A stretch of 64,000 nt of DNA from Siphonodentalium dalli (Eukaryota; Mollusca; Scaphopoda; Gadilida; Siphonodentaliidae). Under the pieces are notes generated by a model. That model saw nothing but the letters and a program-made list of their open reading frames with translations. It ran no database searches and was not told the DNA's origin. Position 1 is the stretch's first letter, and each line of letters opens with the position of its first letter. The translations under genes were made by a program, and so were the position numbers. This document shows, in pieces, positions 46,861 through 59,095 of the stretch. The stretch is taken from contig CP136066.1 of assembly GCA_032622095.1 (NCBI GenBank), positions 117,823,319 to 117,887,318 of the forward strand. Reading direction: 5' to 3'.

Positions 46861-48935
46861 GGAACATTTCGGTTTGGGTGGTATTTAGCGCAATGCATTA
46901 CCATGCATGCCTAGCGTAAGTTGTCATTTGCTGTGTTGGCACTTGACAGCTTACGCATAATAACCTACTGCAAATATGAATTACGAATAGGGTACATCAC
47001 TAGAATATGTGTTCTTTCTATCTGTTGTCGATTTTCAATATCTGTAGTTACGATTACAGTTTCGAGAAACCCAAGTATATGGGCACGCGAGGTTTGCATG
47101 CATTCATCTAGTGTACAGCTGACAATATTTAACATGTAGACAACACAATTAAATACAAACATAACTATATCACAATACTGTGTGTGGCAAGAAGATTAAA
47201 CGCAATGAACGGCACTATTTTCTCCCAAAATGGACTCGCAGTCGTCACTTCTGTGAAAATGTGTTTAGACCATACGAAACACATACGACTATACACTATA
47301 AGCTACTCGTAAGTCTTATATGTATAGTAGTTCATGATGCGAAAGGTGTCCATTGTCCGTATTTATATTTCACTGCACGTTTGATAACTTTACACATAAT
47401 AACCATCGAGATATTTCAATTTGTTTTGATGGCAGCTACATACGCGTTTATAAACTTCTTTATTTATTGTTATTTCTGAAGATTGCCTTTGTTCATATTT
47501 CGTGTTAATTTTGCGAAACCTCTCTTTACATATATAATCCTATACACGTGAAGCTATCATGCGAAGGTAACATATGCAATGCTGCATTTTCTTCAACTCA
47601 AATAACTTTTCATCGTCTCATCTTGAGAAGGTATATGTATACTACTTGGATGTATTTATATAGTCATATTCCATGTATTCGTCTCATCTTGCGATTTACT
47701 GTATTATTGCATGGGATAAGGAATACATAAATGTAACCAAACAGCAACTACGATAGTGGATGATAATACGCATCAACAGTCATATATACTATGTCTTGAC
47801 AACTGTTGAAATATTTCCCTAGATTCTTGTTCAAAAACAAAATTAAATTATCACCCATATATATAGAGCAGAGGGGCAAAAACGTTTAAAATGTACGATT
47901 TTTCGGTCTACTTTCACCATGAATCTCAGAAATCTTACCATCTATATCAACAAAATCTTCAAATAGGGTATATATCTAGGAGTAAAGTGTGTACAATACT
48001 ATATCATAGCACAGAATAATCCCAGTTCGTCCGCCCTGCCGAATGTTCTAAAACCTGACTTATTTGCTCATTTTATTATGAGGGGTGACACAAAGCAAAA
48101 GCACCTATCACAAAGGATGACATAATTGGCTTATGAACATCTGCCGTGAACATTTCCACAAATTTCCAGGGTATTTCTGAGATCCCTCGTCAAAGCAATA
48201 TTGAATTATCACCCATAAAGAGGGCAAAACAATTGACAATCAACATTTGTTTTTGTCTATTTTCACGATAAATCTCAGACATTTTGCCATCTATCAACGA
48301 AATCATGGCGTTACCATACTTGGTATCTATAAGTATGTAGACTGCTATATCTTAGCAGGAAGATATCCCAAATTCTCTGATTTTTTATTTCGTTCTGCCG
48401 AATTTCCCCAAAACAGTGACTTTTTGCTGAATTTTGGGGTGAGGTCTGAAACAATCTTACATAACACATCACTTATTGAATATGTTGACATAAACAACAT
48501 GTTGTCATATGCGGAATATATCTCCGCAGTTTTCTACACTATATTGAAGATTGCAGGTCAAAACAATATTGAACTATTCCTGATTAAGTGCATGGGCCAA
48601 AAAAATTGAAATTTGCAGTTTTTTGGTCTATTTTAACAAAAAATCTCATAAATCTTGATAACTTTCAACGAAATCGAGCACTATCATATTAGAAATATAA
48701 AAGTATGTAAATTACAATATCTTGGCGTAAAAAAATCGCGTTTCTCTACAATTGTGTCGCTCTTAGCCGCATTTATAAAAGATGGCAATTTTTGCCGCTT
48801 AAACCACTCAAAATCATCTTTTACATTATTTGTATATTTCACACTGGGTCGATCCTATCCGGTGCACAATGTCATAACCTTTAAAAAGATGTATCACAAG
48901 CCCGTGTGTGGTGCCGATGGACTAAATTCCTACTT

Positions 48936-50688
48936 CTAGTGAGCTTTTTGAGTTTGTCCGCTGTACTATCTGGAGTCACCAATCTGTGTCGGTACCTGTG
49001 ATCTCTCTCCAAAGAACTATCAAACGTAGCATGCAGCTGACATCAGTGGTAACAGTTTTGTGACAGAGTGTGTATCTTTCTTCCAGTTATTGTACTGTCG
49101 TGGTAGGGAGTTCAATGAGTGTATAACACCTATATGAACATACATTTGCACATATACATCGGCCAATTGTGCCTCCAGATAATCAGTCAGAGAGGTCATA
49201 TACTCTATGATATACTAAAAAAAAATTAGGGCAGTTTGAACAGCCAGCGAGTATGGTTGACTAATTCCATATTTTGTGACTCCTGGTTTGAAATGGAATT
49301 TCAAACATGTGTCATCACAAATATAAACAAACATCTACTTGAATACAATCAAATCAAATACTTCGCAAATCAAATCGAATATCGAATCAAATATATCAGT
49401 TCAGTGACAGGTAGTGATCAGCGAGAAAACTCCATGTTTTGAGTTCGGTGAGTAACATAACGTATACAACCATACATTCCTCATATAGAAATCGGAAGTG
49501 TAAAAATTTTGTAGTTTGTGTTGAATAAATTGTTGTAATATTCATATGAGCCCCCCGAAAAGAGATCAATGTTCTATGTCGGGAAATTATATACAACAAT
49601 AAACCAGATGACGGTATTAAAGTATACACCAAATGATAGTCATCATGTTTAGGTACCGTATATATACATCCACGTTATTACAGAATTGTTGTTCATGCAC
49701 CAATAATTATACTTAATAATCTGATTCCAGCTTGGATGTCAATGATAACCATTACAGTAGACCCCAAAGCCACGACAAATAGTTTTCGCGGCTGGCTCAA
49801 CCAATTTCGTGGCTGGTTAGCTATCATAGCCAGCTCAGTCGCGACGTTCGTGGCTGACGAAATATGGCAGCTCATCCGAATGAGACATCATCATTCAGCG
49901 TATTTTCATTTCCGAAATTTTCCTAATCCCTGTTTATTTTTAGACCCAGTTTGTTTTAGCATTTGTGGTGAACCCGTATGGAATTCCAGACCACAAGTGC
50001 TATTTTGGTGTTGGGCTTTTCTATTATGGCGAAAATACATGAACGACTGGCATCGATGTACTATGTAGTTTCCCATCTAATCGGTATAAGTTATACATTG
50101 GGACTTCGGTTGACTTCAGACTTCTATCATCAATGGCATCTTGCGATATATGCATGCATCATTGAATGATGAATCCGATAGTAATGATATAATATTTCAA
50201 ACTATTTCTATTCTCTTCTATGGGATATGTGCATATATTGACAAATGCCAGCGATGTCTGAGACTGAGTCGTGTCGATATAAACAATTTATACCCTAACC
50301 CTTTCAACAGTGGATGGATGGTCCCATTCAGTTATATGAAAGCATGCATTGGAATAGTCTATTCCACATTGAGAGGCCTTGGTGTTCTGATATTATAACA
50401 ACCATGCCATGTCCATGCGAGTATGCCACTATTAGGTAATGCGGTTTAGTTTTTTGTAATTCACAGTAGAGTTGTGCTTAACATGTGAGCTCATGCACAC
50501 GGCTCAGCCCTTTTACAATTCGGCAGCGAAGATTGTTTCATGTGGCTGGCGTTAGAGATAATATGGCTGGCGGCGGCTTGTGGCCAATATGGCTGGCGGC
50601 GGCGTGCGATGGCGGCTTCTGGCTCTACATTACAGTCCTATTTATTAAAATAGATGTGAATCTATTCTACTTGTATGACATATATAAG
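48936..50688. other. Intron 4 sequence, no gene recognised
   Basis: AT-rich intron without recognisable exons. A TGGCTGG/GGCTGGCGGCGG-rich patch lies at 50560-50625. Short open frames here show no familiar motif. Confidence 0.4.
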
Positions 50689-51491
50689 GCCTGTATTATA
50701 CGTCGCGCCAAACACGGGTCGCGCTATCTTCCCTCTGGCTCGACATTGGCGCGTATCTGGCTCATGTTACGTTTGTTTGATTTATACGTCGAGTCAGCTG
50801 GCATGTGCTGTAATCGTATATTTCGAACAATTTTAGCATTTCTGATACAAAATGCTATAGTCATTTCCCGCGATAGTGTCCTCTGACAATGCACTATAAA
50901 CTGGCCCTCTATACAATGCATGAATCTCATAATTTACGCTTTCGTTGGTTTCAAATTCGGGATCTTCTCATTCATTTCCCTTGAACCTTCGATTATATAT
51001 CTCTGCAATATATTTATTCTCAACTTTCGCAAAACGTCCCTTGTCAGTCGATACATGCATGTCCCTGTAGTACCGTACAATTGCCTTCATTGTATATTTA
51101 CAATGGCCAAGAGTTAGCACGTCTGTGGACCGACGCTGTTTTATACGACGTGCCAGACACGGGTCACGCTAGGATGACTCAAGAGATAACGTAATGACGC
51201 CAAAAACTTCAAATTGCGCATGCTCTCCGCCAAAGGGGTCCTAAATGGGGAATGGTTTTCCATGAATCATCTTAGCACGACCCGTGTTTAGCACGTCATA
51301 TAAAACAGCGTCGAGCTCCAGACATGTAGCACATTGGTACCAGAAGTGTAGCACGTCGGGTCGTGCCAGAGAAATTCTGATGCGCCAGTTGGTTTTATAC
51401 GTTGTGCTCCAGTCGCGCTATCTTGGACTTTGTCATTTTCACACAAATTGGCTGGCGCTACCCGTGTCTTGCTCGACGTATAAAACGGGCC
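50689..51491. mobile_element. Harbinger-like non-autonomous element
   Basis: The left end GGCCTGTATTATACGTCG and the right end, read inward, GGCCCGTTTTATACGTCG match at 16 of 18 bases and continue through ACACGGGT. TAA lies directly outside both ends (50686-50688 and 51492-51494), the TWA-type 3-base duplication of PIF/Harbinger elements. Related TATACGACGTGCCAGACACG segments occur several times inside. No transposase or Myb-like frame. Confidence 0.75.
51131..51313. repeat. Nested inverted repeat sharing the Harbinger-like ends
   Basis: CGACGCTGTTTTATACGACG at 51131 is matched in inverse at 51313 (CGACGCTGTTTTATATGACG), and both continue to ACACGGGTC. The 183-base palindrome sits inside the 50689-51491 element and resembles its ends. 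It is either a second miniature element of the same family inserted into the first, or an internal rearrangement. Confidence 0.7.
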
Positions 51492-51494
51492 TAA

Positions 51495-52701
51495 GGTTCA
51501 GTATGGAGTTACACTAGTTTTTGTTAACACACAGAGAATGAAATTTGATATGACGTCACTATATTTAAGCTGTCCATATTTAGAAACAAAGGTATTCCCC
51601 ACACAGAATCGGAAACGGACAGCACGTGTATGTTTAGTAATCCAAGTTCTATGTGTATTTCATCAAAATATGATACGTAGACGCTCGAAGTCACTACTTT
51701 CTAAGACGGCCAGAGGTTGGTCAGCAAGTTGGTCAAGACGTCAGTTGGTCAAGATGAATTACTCTCATATTGAGGGGGTGTTTAGGTCTCTAGTGCAATG
51801 TCATGAATGTGTGATTCTTACAGAACAATATCTTTTGTCCAGTCACATTCATGTGTGGTGGCATATTCCGACATAAAATAGCATCGCGAAGATAAATGGA
51901 AATATTGTATAGATTATTGCCGAATAATCAGGTCGAATCTAATATCATTTGAATACCGAATATTCACAGGACCCTTAACTAATAAGTAATATAGGACCAC
52001 TTATAATAAAAATAAAAGCATATTAAATAGTGTTGGAATATATTAACATGTTGGTGATGATGACCTTATGTTTGAATTATAAAGGGTGCATTCAAATTGT
52101 TATGTGTGTACTCGATTGATGGCATAGAAGCCGAACTTAGCTAAGTACATTACAGAACACTTTGCTTTCAGTTAAAACATAAACAAACCGATGTTTATAG
52201 TCCTAATAAACCGGAATATTCTATGTGTAATTTAAAATGAAAGTTAGATTAATATACACCATTATGACCATACGATTTCACTCTTTCCGATATATATAGC
52301 ATCAGCTATTGATTTGTTAGGTGAAATCAATTAAAATAGACTGCAATTCCCACCACCAAGTCTGGGCATAATTAAATCATGTCATATAAAGGCTATCGGG
52401 ACATTCTCGGACATAAACTATCATCTCACTATCCCAATATCTTAGCTGGTTTATGTACGAGCAGACTTGGACTACCAAAGCTGATGAAATAATAATTTAG
52501 TGGTGTCAAATCGGACTGTGGATCTCAAAAGGTGGCAGTCAGTATAATTAACAGTATTCATGGTTTTAGTTCTACAGGGTGTTATATATTTTTGTCTAAA
52601 AGTTTAAACCCAATAATGACTTAGCATTATATAATTGCCTAGTTCGTTACAAGGCATTATCAAATGATTTAGAATTACCTTTAATTGTTTATTATTTGCA
52701 G
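51495..52701. other. End of intron 4, nothing recognised
   Basis: AT-rich intron leading to the acceptor TTATTTGCAG at 52692-52701. No repeats or element ends identified. Confidence 0.45.
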
Positions 52702-52931
52702 GTACTGAGAATTCAATCAAGGCACTGCTTGATTATGGCCAAGATTACCTTGTGAAGACAGTGACACCAGTGGCACCAGAAGATGCAGCGTATGCAGTAA
52801 TCAAAGGGGGTGCTGTGCGACTTCGTGAAATGCATTATCCATATCTGGGAATGAAGACATTGACAATGCTAAGGGATTGGTTTCCAGTCACAATAGATAC
52901 AATAAATCGTTATGTTTATGTGATAAACTGA
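52702..52931 (+). CDS. HSD11B1L: HSD11B1-like terminal coding exon
   Basis: 230 bases; phase 1 in, ending in TGA at 52929-52931. It encodes TENSIKALLDYGQDYLVKTV, then APEDAAYAVIKGGAVRLREM and ends INRYVYVIN. The AP.E.A..VIKGGA.R...YYP segment is typical of the HSD11B1/HSD11B1L C-terminus. No ER-retrieval motif is visible at the very end. No AATAAA or ATTAAA lies within 280 bases after the stop, so the 3' UTR is probably long or uses a variant signal. Confidence 0.94.
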
Positions 52932-53254
52932 AAACAAATTGTTATATTAGGCAGAATACGAATAGACAAACTTAGTGTTGAACGGTCTTGAGAACACTGG
53001 TCATATTTTTCTCAAGAGAAATAGGTTGACGCAATATAGTTGACATTACATTTGTGGAAATATGCGACCTCATAGGCTAATGCTTTTAGTTAAACATTCA
53101 CTTATTTCTACATTTTTTTAGATTAAGTTAAATGATGTGAATGATGCTAAACTGCATGTCATCAGGTATCATAATATGAAAAGCTGAGGCCAAAAAAAAC
53201 TTATTGTTTTGTTTCACAGGCAATTTATTTTCAAAACACTGCGGGCAGCTTCTG

Positions 53255-54829
53255 TTTTTATGTTTACCCATACCATAGTATGGTAAACATAGTGTCGTTG
53301 CCCGGATTGACCACTCGCCGTTAGTCCGTCCGTCCGTCTGTCTGTCTGTAGACACTTTACACATGGTGCGATAACTGAAATATTTTCTATCTGATCGGAA
53401 CCAAATTTTTTATATGAATTTCTCAGCACCAAATACAGATCGAGTTCGAATATGGGTTCGATCTGAGTTTTTTATTTATGCATGCTGCCATAACTCAAAA
53501 AATATTTATCTGACCATAACCAAATTTGGTATGTGAGTTGCTCAGCCCAAAATACATATCGAATTTGAATATGGGTTTGATCCGATATTTTTTAATGGAG
53601 TTATGGCCCTTTGACATAGAATTTCTGCATATTTTGATATATCAACCATTTTTCAACTGATAAGAACCAAATTTGGTATGCGAGTTTCTCAACTCAAAAT
53701 ACAAATCGAGATTGAATATGGGTTAGATCCAACATTTTATACCAGAGTTATGGCCCTTTTCAACTAAGAATTGAACAGATAACCATAGCAGTCAACAACT
53801 AATTGATTACCAGCAGTATCACTTTAGCTCTGGTAGAGACAAACAGTAAATCTAAGTTATTGATAATTAGAGTTATTTTTAGACATTAGTGTGAGGTGTA
53901 ACCAGATATATGTTTTTGAGGGACAGGACACTGGCTTACAGGCTGTAGCTTTATCTAATTAATTTGCACTCTTACTCTGGGTTTCTGAGAAGGTCTCTAT
54001 GCCAGGAAAGATGGGAATAAATTGTGTTTTATCACATATTTTGTCATGTTTGTCCAGTGTTTCACAGACAAAAAAATCAAATGCATGCCCATGCTGGTGG
54101 AGATGGGAAAATTGATACTTTAATACCCACAAAAGACTAATTTTTATGTTTACCCATATCATAGTATGGAAGTGTCAACATACGGATTGACCAACTGTCA
54201 TTAGTCCATCCATCTGTTTGTCTGTAGACACTTTACGCATGGTGCGATAACTCAAACATTTTTTATCTGATCGGAACCAAATTTTGTATATGAATTTCTC
54301 AGCACAAAAGACAGATCGAGTTCGAATATGTGTTTGATCAGACAATTTTTAACTGATGGCTCTTTTTCGAAAAAAAATAATATTCACTCTTAAAAAAAAA
54401 AATTTAGTTTGAATTCATTGCCCTATTTAACATAAGCATGTGATTTATTGACAGCTCTGCTGTATAACAGATATTAATCGGTCAACAGTGAGGTGTTTAT
54501 CTTGATTGCTGTTGTGGGTAGAATTTGATACATTATCATTATATTGGAATCTCTTGATCAAGTATTGCATGTCCAGGTCACCTTTTCACATTTAACCCAA
54601 GGCTGTGGTGGTTCAGCATTAATACAGATCCTGTTCCAGTACATTCTCTTATATAAATGTGAGTGACACATAAATTCCAGTAATTTGTGTTATGTGCATT
54701 GTCTATAATAGTACCTAACAGTATACTCTATAATTCAACATCAAAACTCTCATTTATAATTCCGAACAGAGTAATTTACTATCGCCAAGGGATGGGTTAA
54801 CATCTGCCGATCGTGATCGGCCTCTCGTT
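53255..54829 (+). mobile_element. Hairpin-ended non-autonomous element (copy 4, longest)
   Basis: It starts TTTTTATGTTTACC with its hairpin partner GGTAAACATA (53282-53291), then a GTCC/GTCT run (53325-53348) and three GTTATGGCCC units. The shared interior follows, with a second internal hairpin start at 54141, and the 3' terminus TATCGCCAAGG...GCCGATCGTGATCGGC...CTCTCGTT at 54780-54829. Matching the copies at 30420-30722 and 31328-32295 shows that this 1575-base form is close to the full-length element. No coding sequence. Confidence 0.78.
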
Positions 54830-56374
54830 ATTTTTTAAAAGCCAAAGGACATAACATTTAATTCCTGCAGTGCATGGCATTTTTGTAATAATTTGTATTT
54901 TAGTTTATTTCTAATTTCCAATTTCTTTGCTACTCCATCCAAAATTGAGTCTCTATGTAAATGTATAAATTGGCCTGTATTCTAGCTAGTGTTCATATGC
55001 AGTTTGGTCCATAACTTTTCAGACTTTTAAAATAGTTGATTTTTTTCAATCCAACAATTAACCGGGCAAAACAAAACTGGTTTTCGGGCAGTTAACATGC
55101 CTAATTGATGTTATAACCAAGACCAAAAGGCAGTTACACCAAATCTATAAAAATAAAAGAATAGGGTCTGTCTGTCCGTCTGTCTGTCCGAATTATGTCT
55201 GTCTGTCTGTCTGGATTTTTCTCCAAGATCCATAAACCAATTTCAACCAAATTTGGTGTGATGACTCGGGTTTAAATACCCTGGCAGAGGTTATAACGTT
55301 GTTAGTTTTTCAAAATTTTGATTTAAACAAATTTAATTGAAACAATTAAAAAGACAAATTGTTTATTAATTTGAACTTTAAAAAAAAAATCGAACTGTTT
55401 AAACGATCAAAATGTGCGTGAGGTGCCTCTTCTGTCTAAGATCAAAATGTGCGCAAATCGCACAAAGGGGCAGCAGGGCCCTTACACACAACGCTGAATA
55501 AAGGCTCCCACCAAAGCAAATAAATACAGAAAACAATGACCAAATATACAATTAAAGTGATGTGATCAAATACTATCTGAGAATAATCCTGCTCAAATTA
55601 GTTATTTTTTTACGAATATTAATCCAAATTGACAACACACCATCATTCTTATATATTAATTAAATGCAATGACTCTCGATGGCGAAATCATTTGTTTTAG
55701 TTTATCGCTGATAATTGCGTCCCAAATCGAGATGTAAATATTTACAATTGAGCATAGTTCAGACGATGTTTTTTATGGAGTGGTATGGTTGATTTCTTTG
55801 AAATGTTTGCCGATGCTAGTAGAATTCTACTTAGCCCAGGTTGACATAGCACCTGAGTATTAACTTATCAATTTCACACACAAGTCCATAATATGTCTTA
55901 AATATGATACTGCCCTTTAGATATTCTGTTGCCTATACATGTATTTGTTTATAACGCGGATTTGGATTTTTATACAACCGTTTTTAGCTCAACGTTACTT
56001 TGTAACTAAAGTTTGAGCAATTACCGTGGGTTGGTGTCCATCGTCCATCCGTCAACAATTTCCTTTGGCTCACCCTTCAGACCGCATCGATCATCATCCG
56101 ATTATCAACAAACTTCATATGGATCTTTGGGTTGACCTCTAGATGGGAGTCATATTTTTTTCAGAATTTGGTACCCCAACCCTGTATAATGTGAGGCAAA
56201 AGTTGCTAAGCAAACACGTAACTTGGATTGACCATGGACTCCGAGGCATATTCTATCCTGTTTTAGACACATTTGAGAGGTTTGGTGTTGTTAATTCCAT
56301 TATAAAACCTATGGTATTTAGGTCCTATATTAAGAAACATGATGTGATTACATGGAATCATATAAGCATTTGTA
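54830..56374. other. Intergenic sequence with dispersed repeat fragments
   Basis: A GTCT/GTCC run at 55168-55220 is followed by CCAAATTTGGTGTGATGACTCGG and CCCTGGCAGAGGTTATAACG. This stretch also appears, inverted and diverged, at about 22806-22885. A hairpin-led repeat starts at 55984 (AGCTCAACGTTACTTTGTAAC) with a relative at 63751. No gene recognised. Confidence 0.5.
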
Positions 56375-58545
56375 TATAAAATGGTGTATGTATACCCAAC
56401 CATCCACCGTTGACTAGCGGTAACATTTGTTCCATGTGATGCCCGACACTGCTTGTACTTGGATAGTCATTTTAAGGTTAAGCTTGTGTTTCGTGTCTAT
56501 TTTTGTGCCGACAGCTCATCAGGGGCAAAGCTCTTAATTTAGATAAGTTGACATTGTTTATGTCTGTTTACATGTAGTACATGTATATACGGAATACATC
56601 GGATTCCACTTGGTTGCCACGTCATGTGGAAGATTCTTATTTGCAAATTTCATGCAATCTGTATATACGGAATACATCGGATTCCACTTAGGTGCCACGT
56701 CATGTGGAAGATTCATATTTGCAAATTCCATGCAATCTGTATGTCACATTCGTGAATGAATACATCGGATTCCAGTTTAAATTTGCATATTCTATGCAGA
56801 CTCCGAGGGCTTGACCTGCATTTTACAGCGCCCTTCAGCAGAAACTTTGCACGCAAAGTGCAAATTCCGGTATTTTGAGATGTACTATTATAGCATGTGC
56901 ACGTGGAGAATTGGTGCTCAATCATACTGAGAGGTGGGTCCAGTGGCTTTGAAATAACCAGTCTAGTCCAGCCAGATTATGCTGATTTGGTCACGTGACA
57001 ATTGATACCACATCTGTGTAGTGAAATTTGATACTCCTCATATTGGGATAAGAAATTATCACTTTGTTTATAGTGATATATTTTGACTTTTCATCTTCTC
57101 TCTTTGTGTGAGATATTTCTGACTGTTGCGTCAAGAATTAATTGGTCAATATTAATTTGCGCATTTGTTTTCAAACTAGCACCCGTCAAAGTTTTTAGAT
57201 TTCAAAGTTTGGTGAAGTTTAAATAATGTCAAAATATCTATTTAGGTATTAGTTGACATCTTCAGGTTAATAGAAGTTATGTTATTTGTGTATGTTTTAT
57301 ACATTGTCCACTTGTCCACTGTATATGTTCATTCCGTGTTGGCATTGTCAAGCAAAGCATCATCCAAGCGTAATTTAGATAACTAGACATTGTTTATGCC
57401 TGTTTACATGTATATACAGAAAACATCGGATTCCACTTGGGTGCCACTTCACGTGCACTATTATTTTTGCATATTTCATACAATATATATGTCATTCGTG
57501 ATGGAATACATCGGATTCCAGTTTAAATTTGCATATTCTATGCAAACTCCGATGGCTTGACCTGTGTATAACAGCGCCATTCAGGAGAAGTTGGTATGTT
57601 CATTCCATGTTAGCGTCATAGAGCATAGCATCCACCTCTCTTCCCAACATATGGGTTGAAATCATGGTACACGCTAGTTGGCTCCGCATGTGTGCATATC
57701 CAGACAAGATAGAGCATAGTATCAAATTGGATTATTCAAATGTACTAGTGGGCCCTGAGTTCCTTGCAATTGTACCAGAGCATGGTACCGGTACCCATTT
57801 TGAATTTCTCATTCTTTATAGGTAACAGTAGGCTCAATTTGTATAGCACATGGGTGTGCTATGCATTAGCACAAATTCATAAGTAGAGTATATCCCCGCG
57901 AAGCAGCCTAGTGGTAGGCGGTGTGACATTTCATGTTTCTGAAAGTCTAGCAATATAGATTGTACCGTTAGCTATAAGAATAATATAGCATTCTTAGTTT
58001 ATGTCACGAGCGTATCCTTGAGGTGTCATCTGCACATTTTAGTGCGCATATTCAATTGGGCTATTTGTATATGTATAGCTATAGCAATAATATAGCATTG
58101 TAGGTATATGTCCATGTATTATAGTGACTATCCAAGCATGCCTGAACATCACAGGAACCAATGCTACATAGTCTGAGCAGACAGGATCCCCAGTTTTACA
58201 CTGGTTATTCACAGGATTATACTCTCACTGAAGAATGTCAGATTTGTATATAAAATGGTGTATGTATACCCAACCATCCACCGTTGACTAGCGGTAACAT
58301 TCGTTCCATGTGATGCCCGACACTGCTTGTACTTGGATAGTCATTTTAAGGTTAAGCTAGTGTTTCATATCTATTTTTGTGCCGACAGTTCATCAGGGGC
58401 AAAGCTTTTAATATAGATAAGTTGACATTGTTTATGTCTGTTTACATGTAGTACATGTATATACGGAATACATCGGATTCCACTTGGTTGCCACGTCATG
58501 TGGAAGATTCTTATTTGCAAATTTCATGCGATCTGTATATCCATC
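56375..58545 (+). repeat. Cluster of direct duplications around ACATCGGATTCCA
   Basis: About 300 bases at 56375-56680 recur almost unchanged at 58247-58545 (shared TATACCCAACCATCCACCGT, GATGCCCGACACTGCTTGTA, GTTGCCACGTCATGTGGAAG). A shorter related block lies at 57390-57600. The word ACATCGGATTCCA occurs six times (near 56603, 56679, 56761, 57426, 57508 and 58471), usually followed by a CATATTC or CACGTCA box. No coding content. Confidence 0.75.
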
Positions 58546-59090
58546 GGCACACCCTGAAGCCCGCATTTATTGGTGAATTGTTTTGAAAATTTACAGGCAT
58601 GTTCATGATCGGCTTTAGATGGGAGCTATCAAGTTTGAAAATTTTTCGATGAAAAACATGGCTGATGGTAGCCATCTTGTATTTTACTCTTTGCATTACT
58701 AAATTCTTTTGCACACCATACAGACCACATACCTGATCCGATCGTCATCAAACACTTCATATGGATATTTTGGGAGCCATCAAATTTTCCTTATTTCATT
58801 GAAAAAAATGGCTGCAAAAGGCCATCTTGGATTTTACTCTTTGTTTGACTAAATCATTCTGCTCACCCAAGAGGCCAACTCCCTCATTCGATCATTACCA
58901 ATATGGATCCGCACAGACCTGTAGATGGGAGCCATCTCAGATTTGACTCTTTCTAGTAGTATTACTGCATCCTTTGGCATACCTTACATCCAAACTTTTT
59001 CATCCGATTAATACCAAACTGTTTATGCATCTTCATGGTAACCTCTAGTTATATAAACTGTCCAAGTTGCCTATCGCTCTATGGACTATA
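58546..59090 (+). repeat. Dispersed repeat with GGCCATCTTGGATTTTACTC units
   Basis: Two to three diverged units of about 160 bases, each with an ATGGGAGCCATC/ATGGGAGCTATC phrase, an AAAAAcATGGCTG-like phrase, CCATCTTG(G/T)ATTTTACTCTTTG and a GATCCGATCGTCATCAAAC-like phrase. Similar text starts at 55984 and 63750. Confidence 0.55.
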
Positions 59091-59095
59091 ATCAG

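Larger units (their letters stand above)
41375..48935. mobile_element. 7.5-kb structure with long inverted arms made of 365-bp units
   Basis: The outermost left sequence (AGTTTAGTCCA...CACACAAGCTTGTGATACATC, from 41375) is repeated in inverse at the right (to about 48935). Each arm then contains tandem diverged units of about 365 bases, landmarked by AAAATTCAGCAAAAAGTCAC and GCGGATATATA-like phrases. Units start near 41512, 41877 and 43672 on the left, with inverted matches near 48436 and 48050 on the right. The left arm is split by a Mutator-like element, and the centre carries a gag-protease remnant. Exact ends and target duplication are not clear. Similar peptides read from both arms (YHKLVCG, YHKPVCG) follow from DNA similarity and may be meaningless. 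Confidence 0.6.
17369..52931 (+). other. HSD11B1L: HSD11B1-like short-chain dehydrogenase gene (five coding exons, first exon missing)
   Basis: Five exons join in phase (812 coding bases including the stop, about 269 residues) into a classical SDR protein. In order it has the cofactor motif TGASSGLG, the LNH version of the NNAG motif, the catalytic Ser in VVSSLSG and the catalytic YSASK. The HSD11B1/HSD11B1L family reduces or oxidises steroid-like keto/hydroxy groups with NADP(H) at the ER membrane. AYHYAR, LTSHALP and a C-terminal HYP...LRDWFP resemble HSD11B1L slightly more than HSD11B1, by my recollection of those proteins. About 25 N-terminal residues, the usual membrane anchor, are missing; their exon must end in phase 1 and was not found. 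Introns are 11473, 3439, 7341 and 12498 bases. The true substrate in this animal is unknown. Confidence 0.9.

Noticed and set aside
49736-50886. Several 60- to 133-residue plus-strand frames in intron 4
   Set aside because: Frames overlap one another, lack motifs, and the last one runs into the Harbinger-like element; no evidence of a gene.
57898-57925. A-box-like GCAGCCTAGTGGTAGGCGG suggesting a tRNA gene or SINE
   Set aside because: No B box follows at a suitable distance and no cloverleaf can be drawn; weak evidence only.
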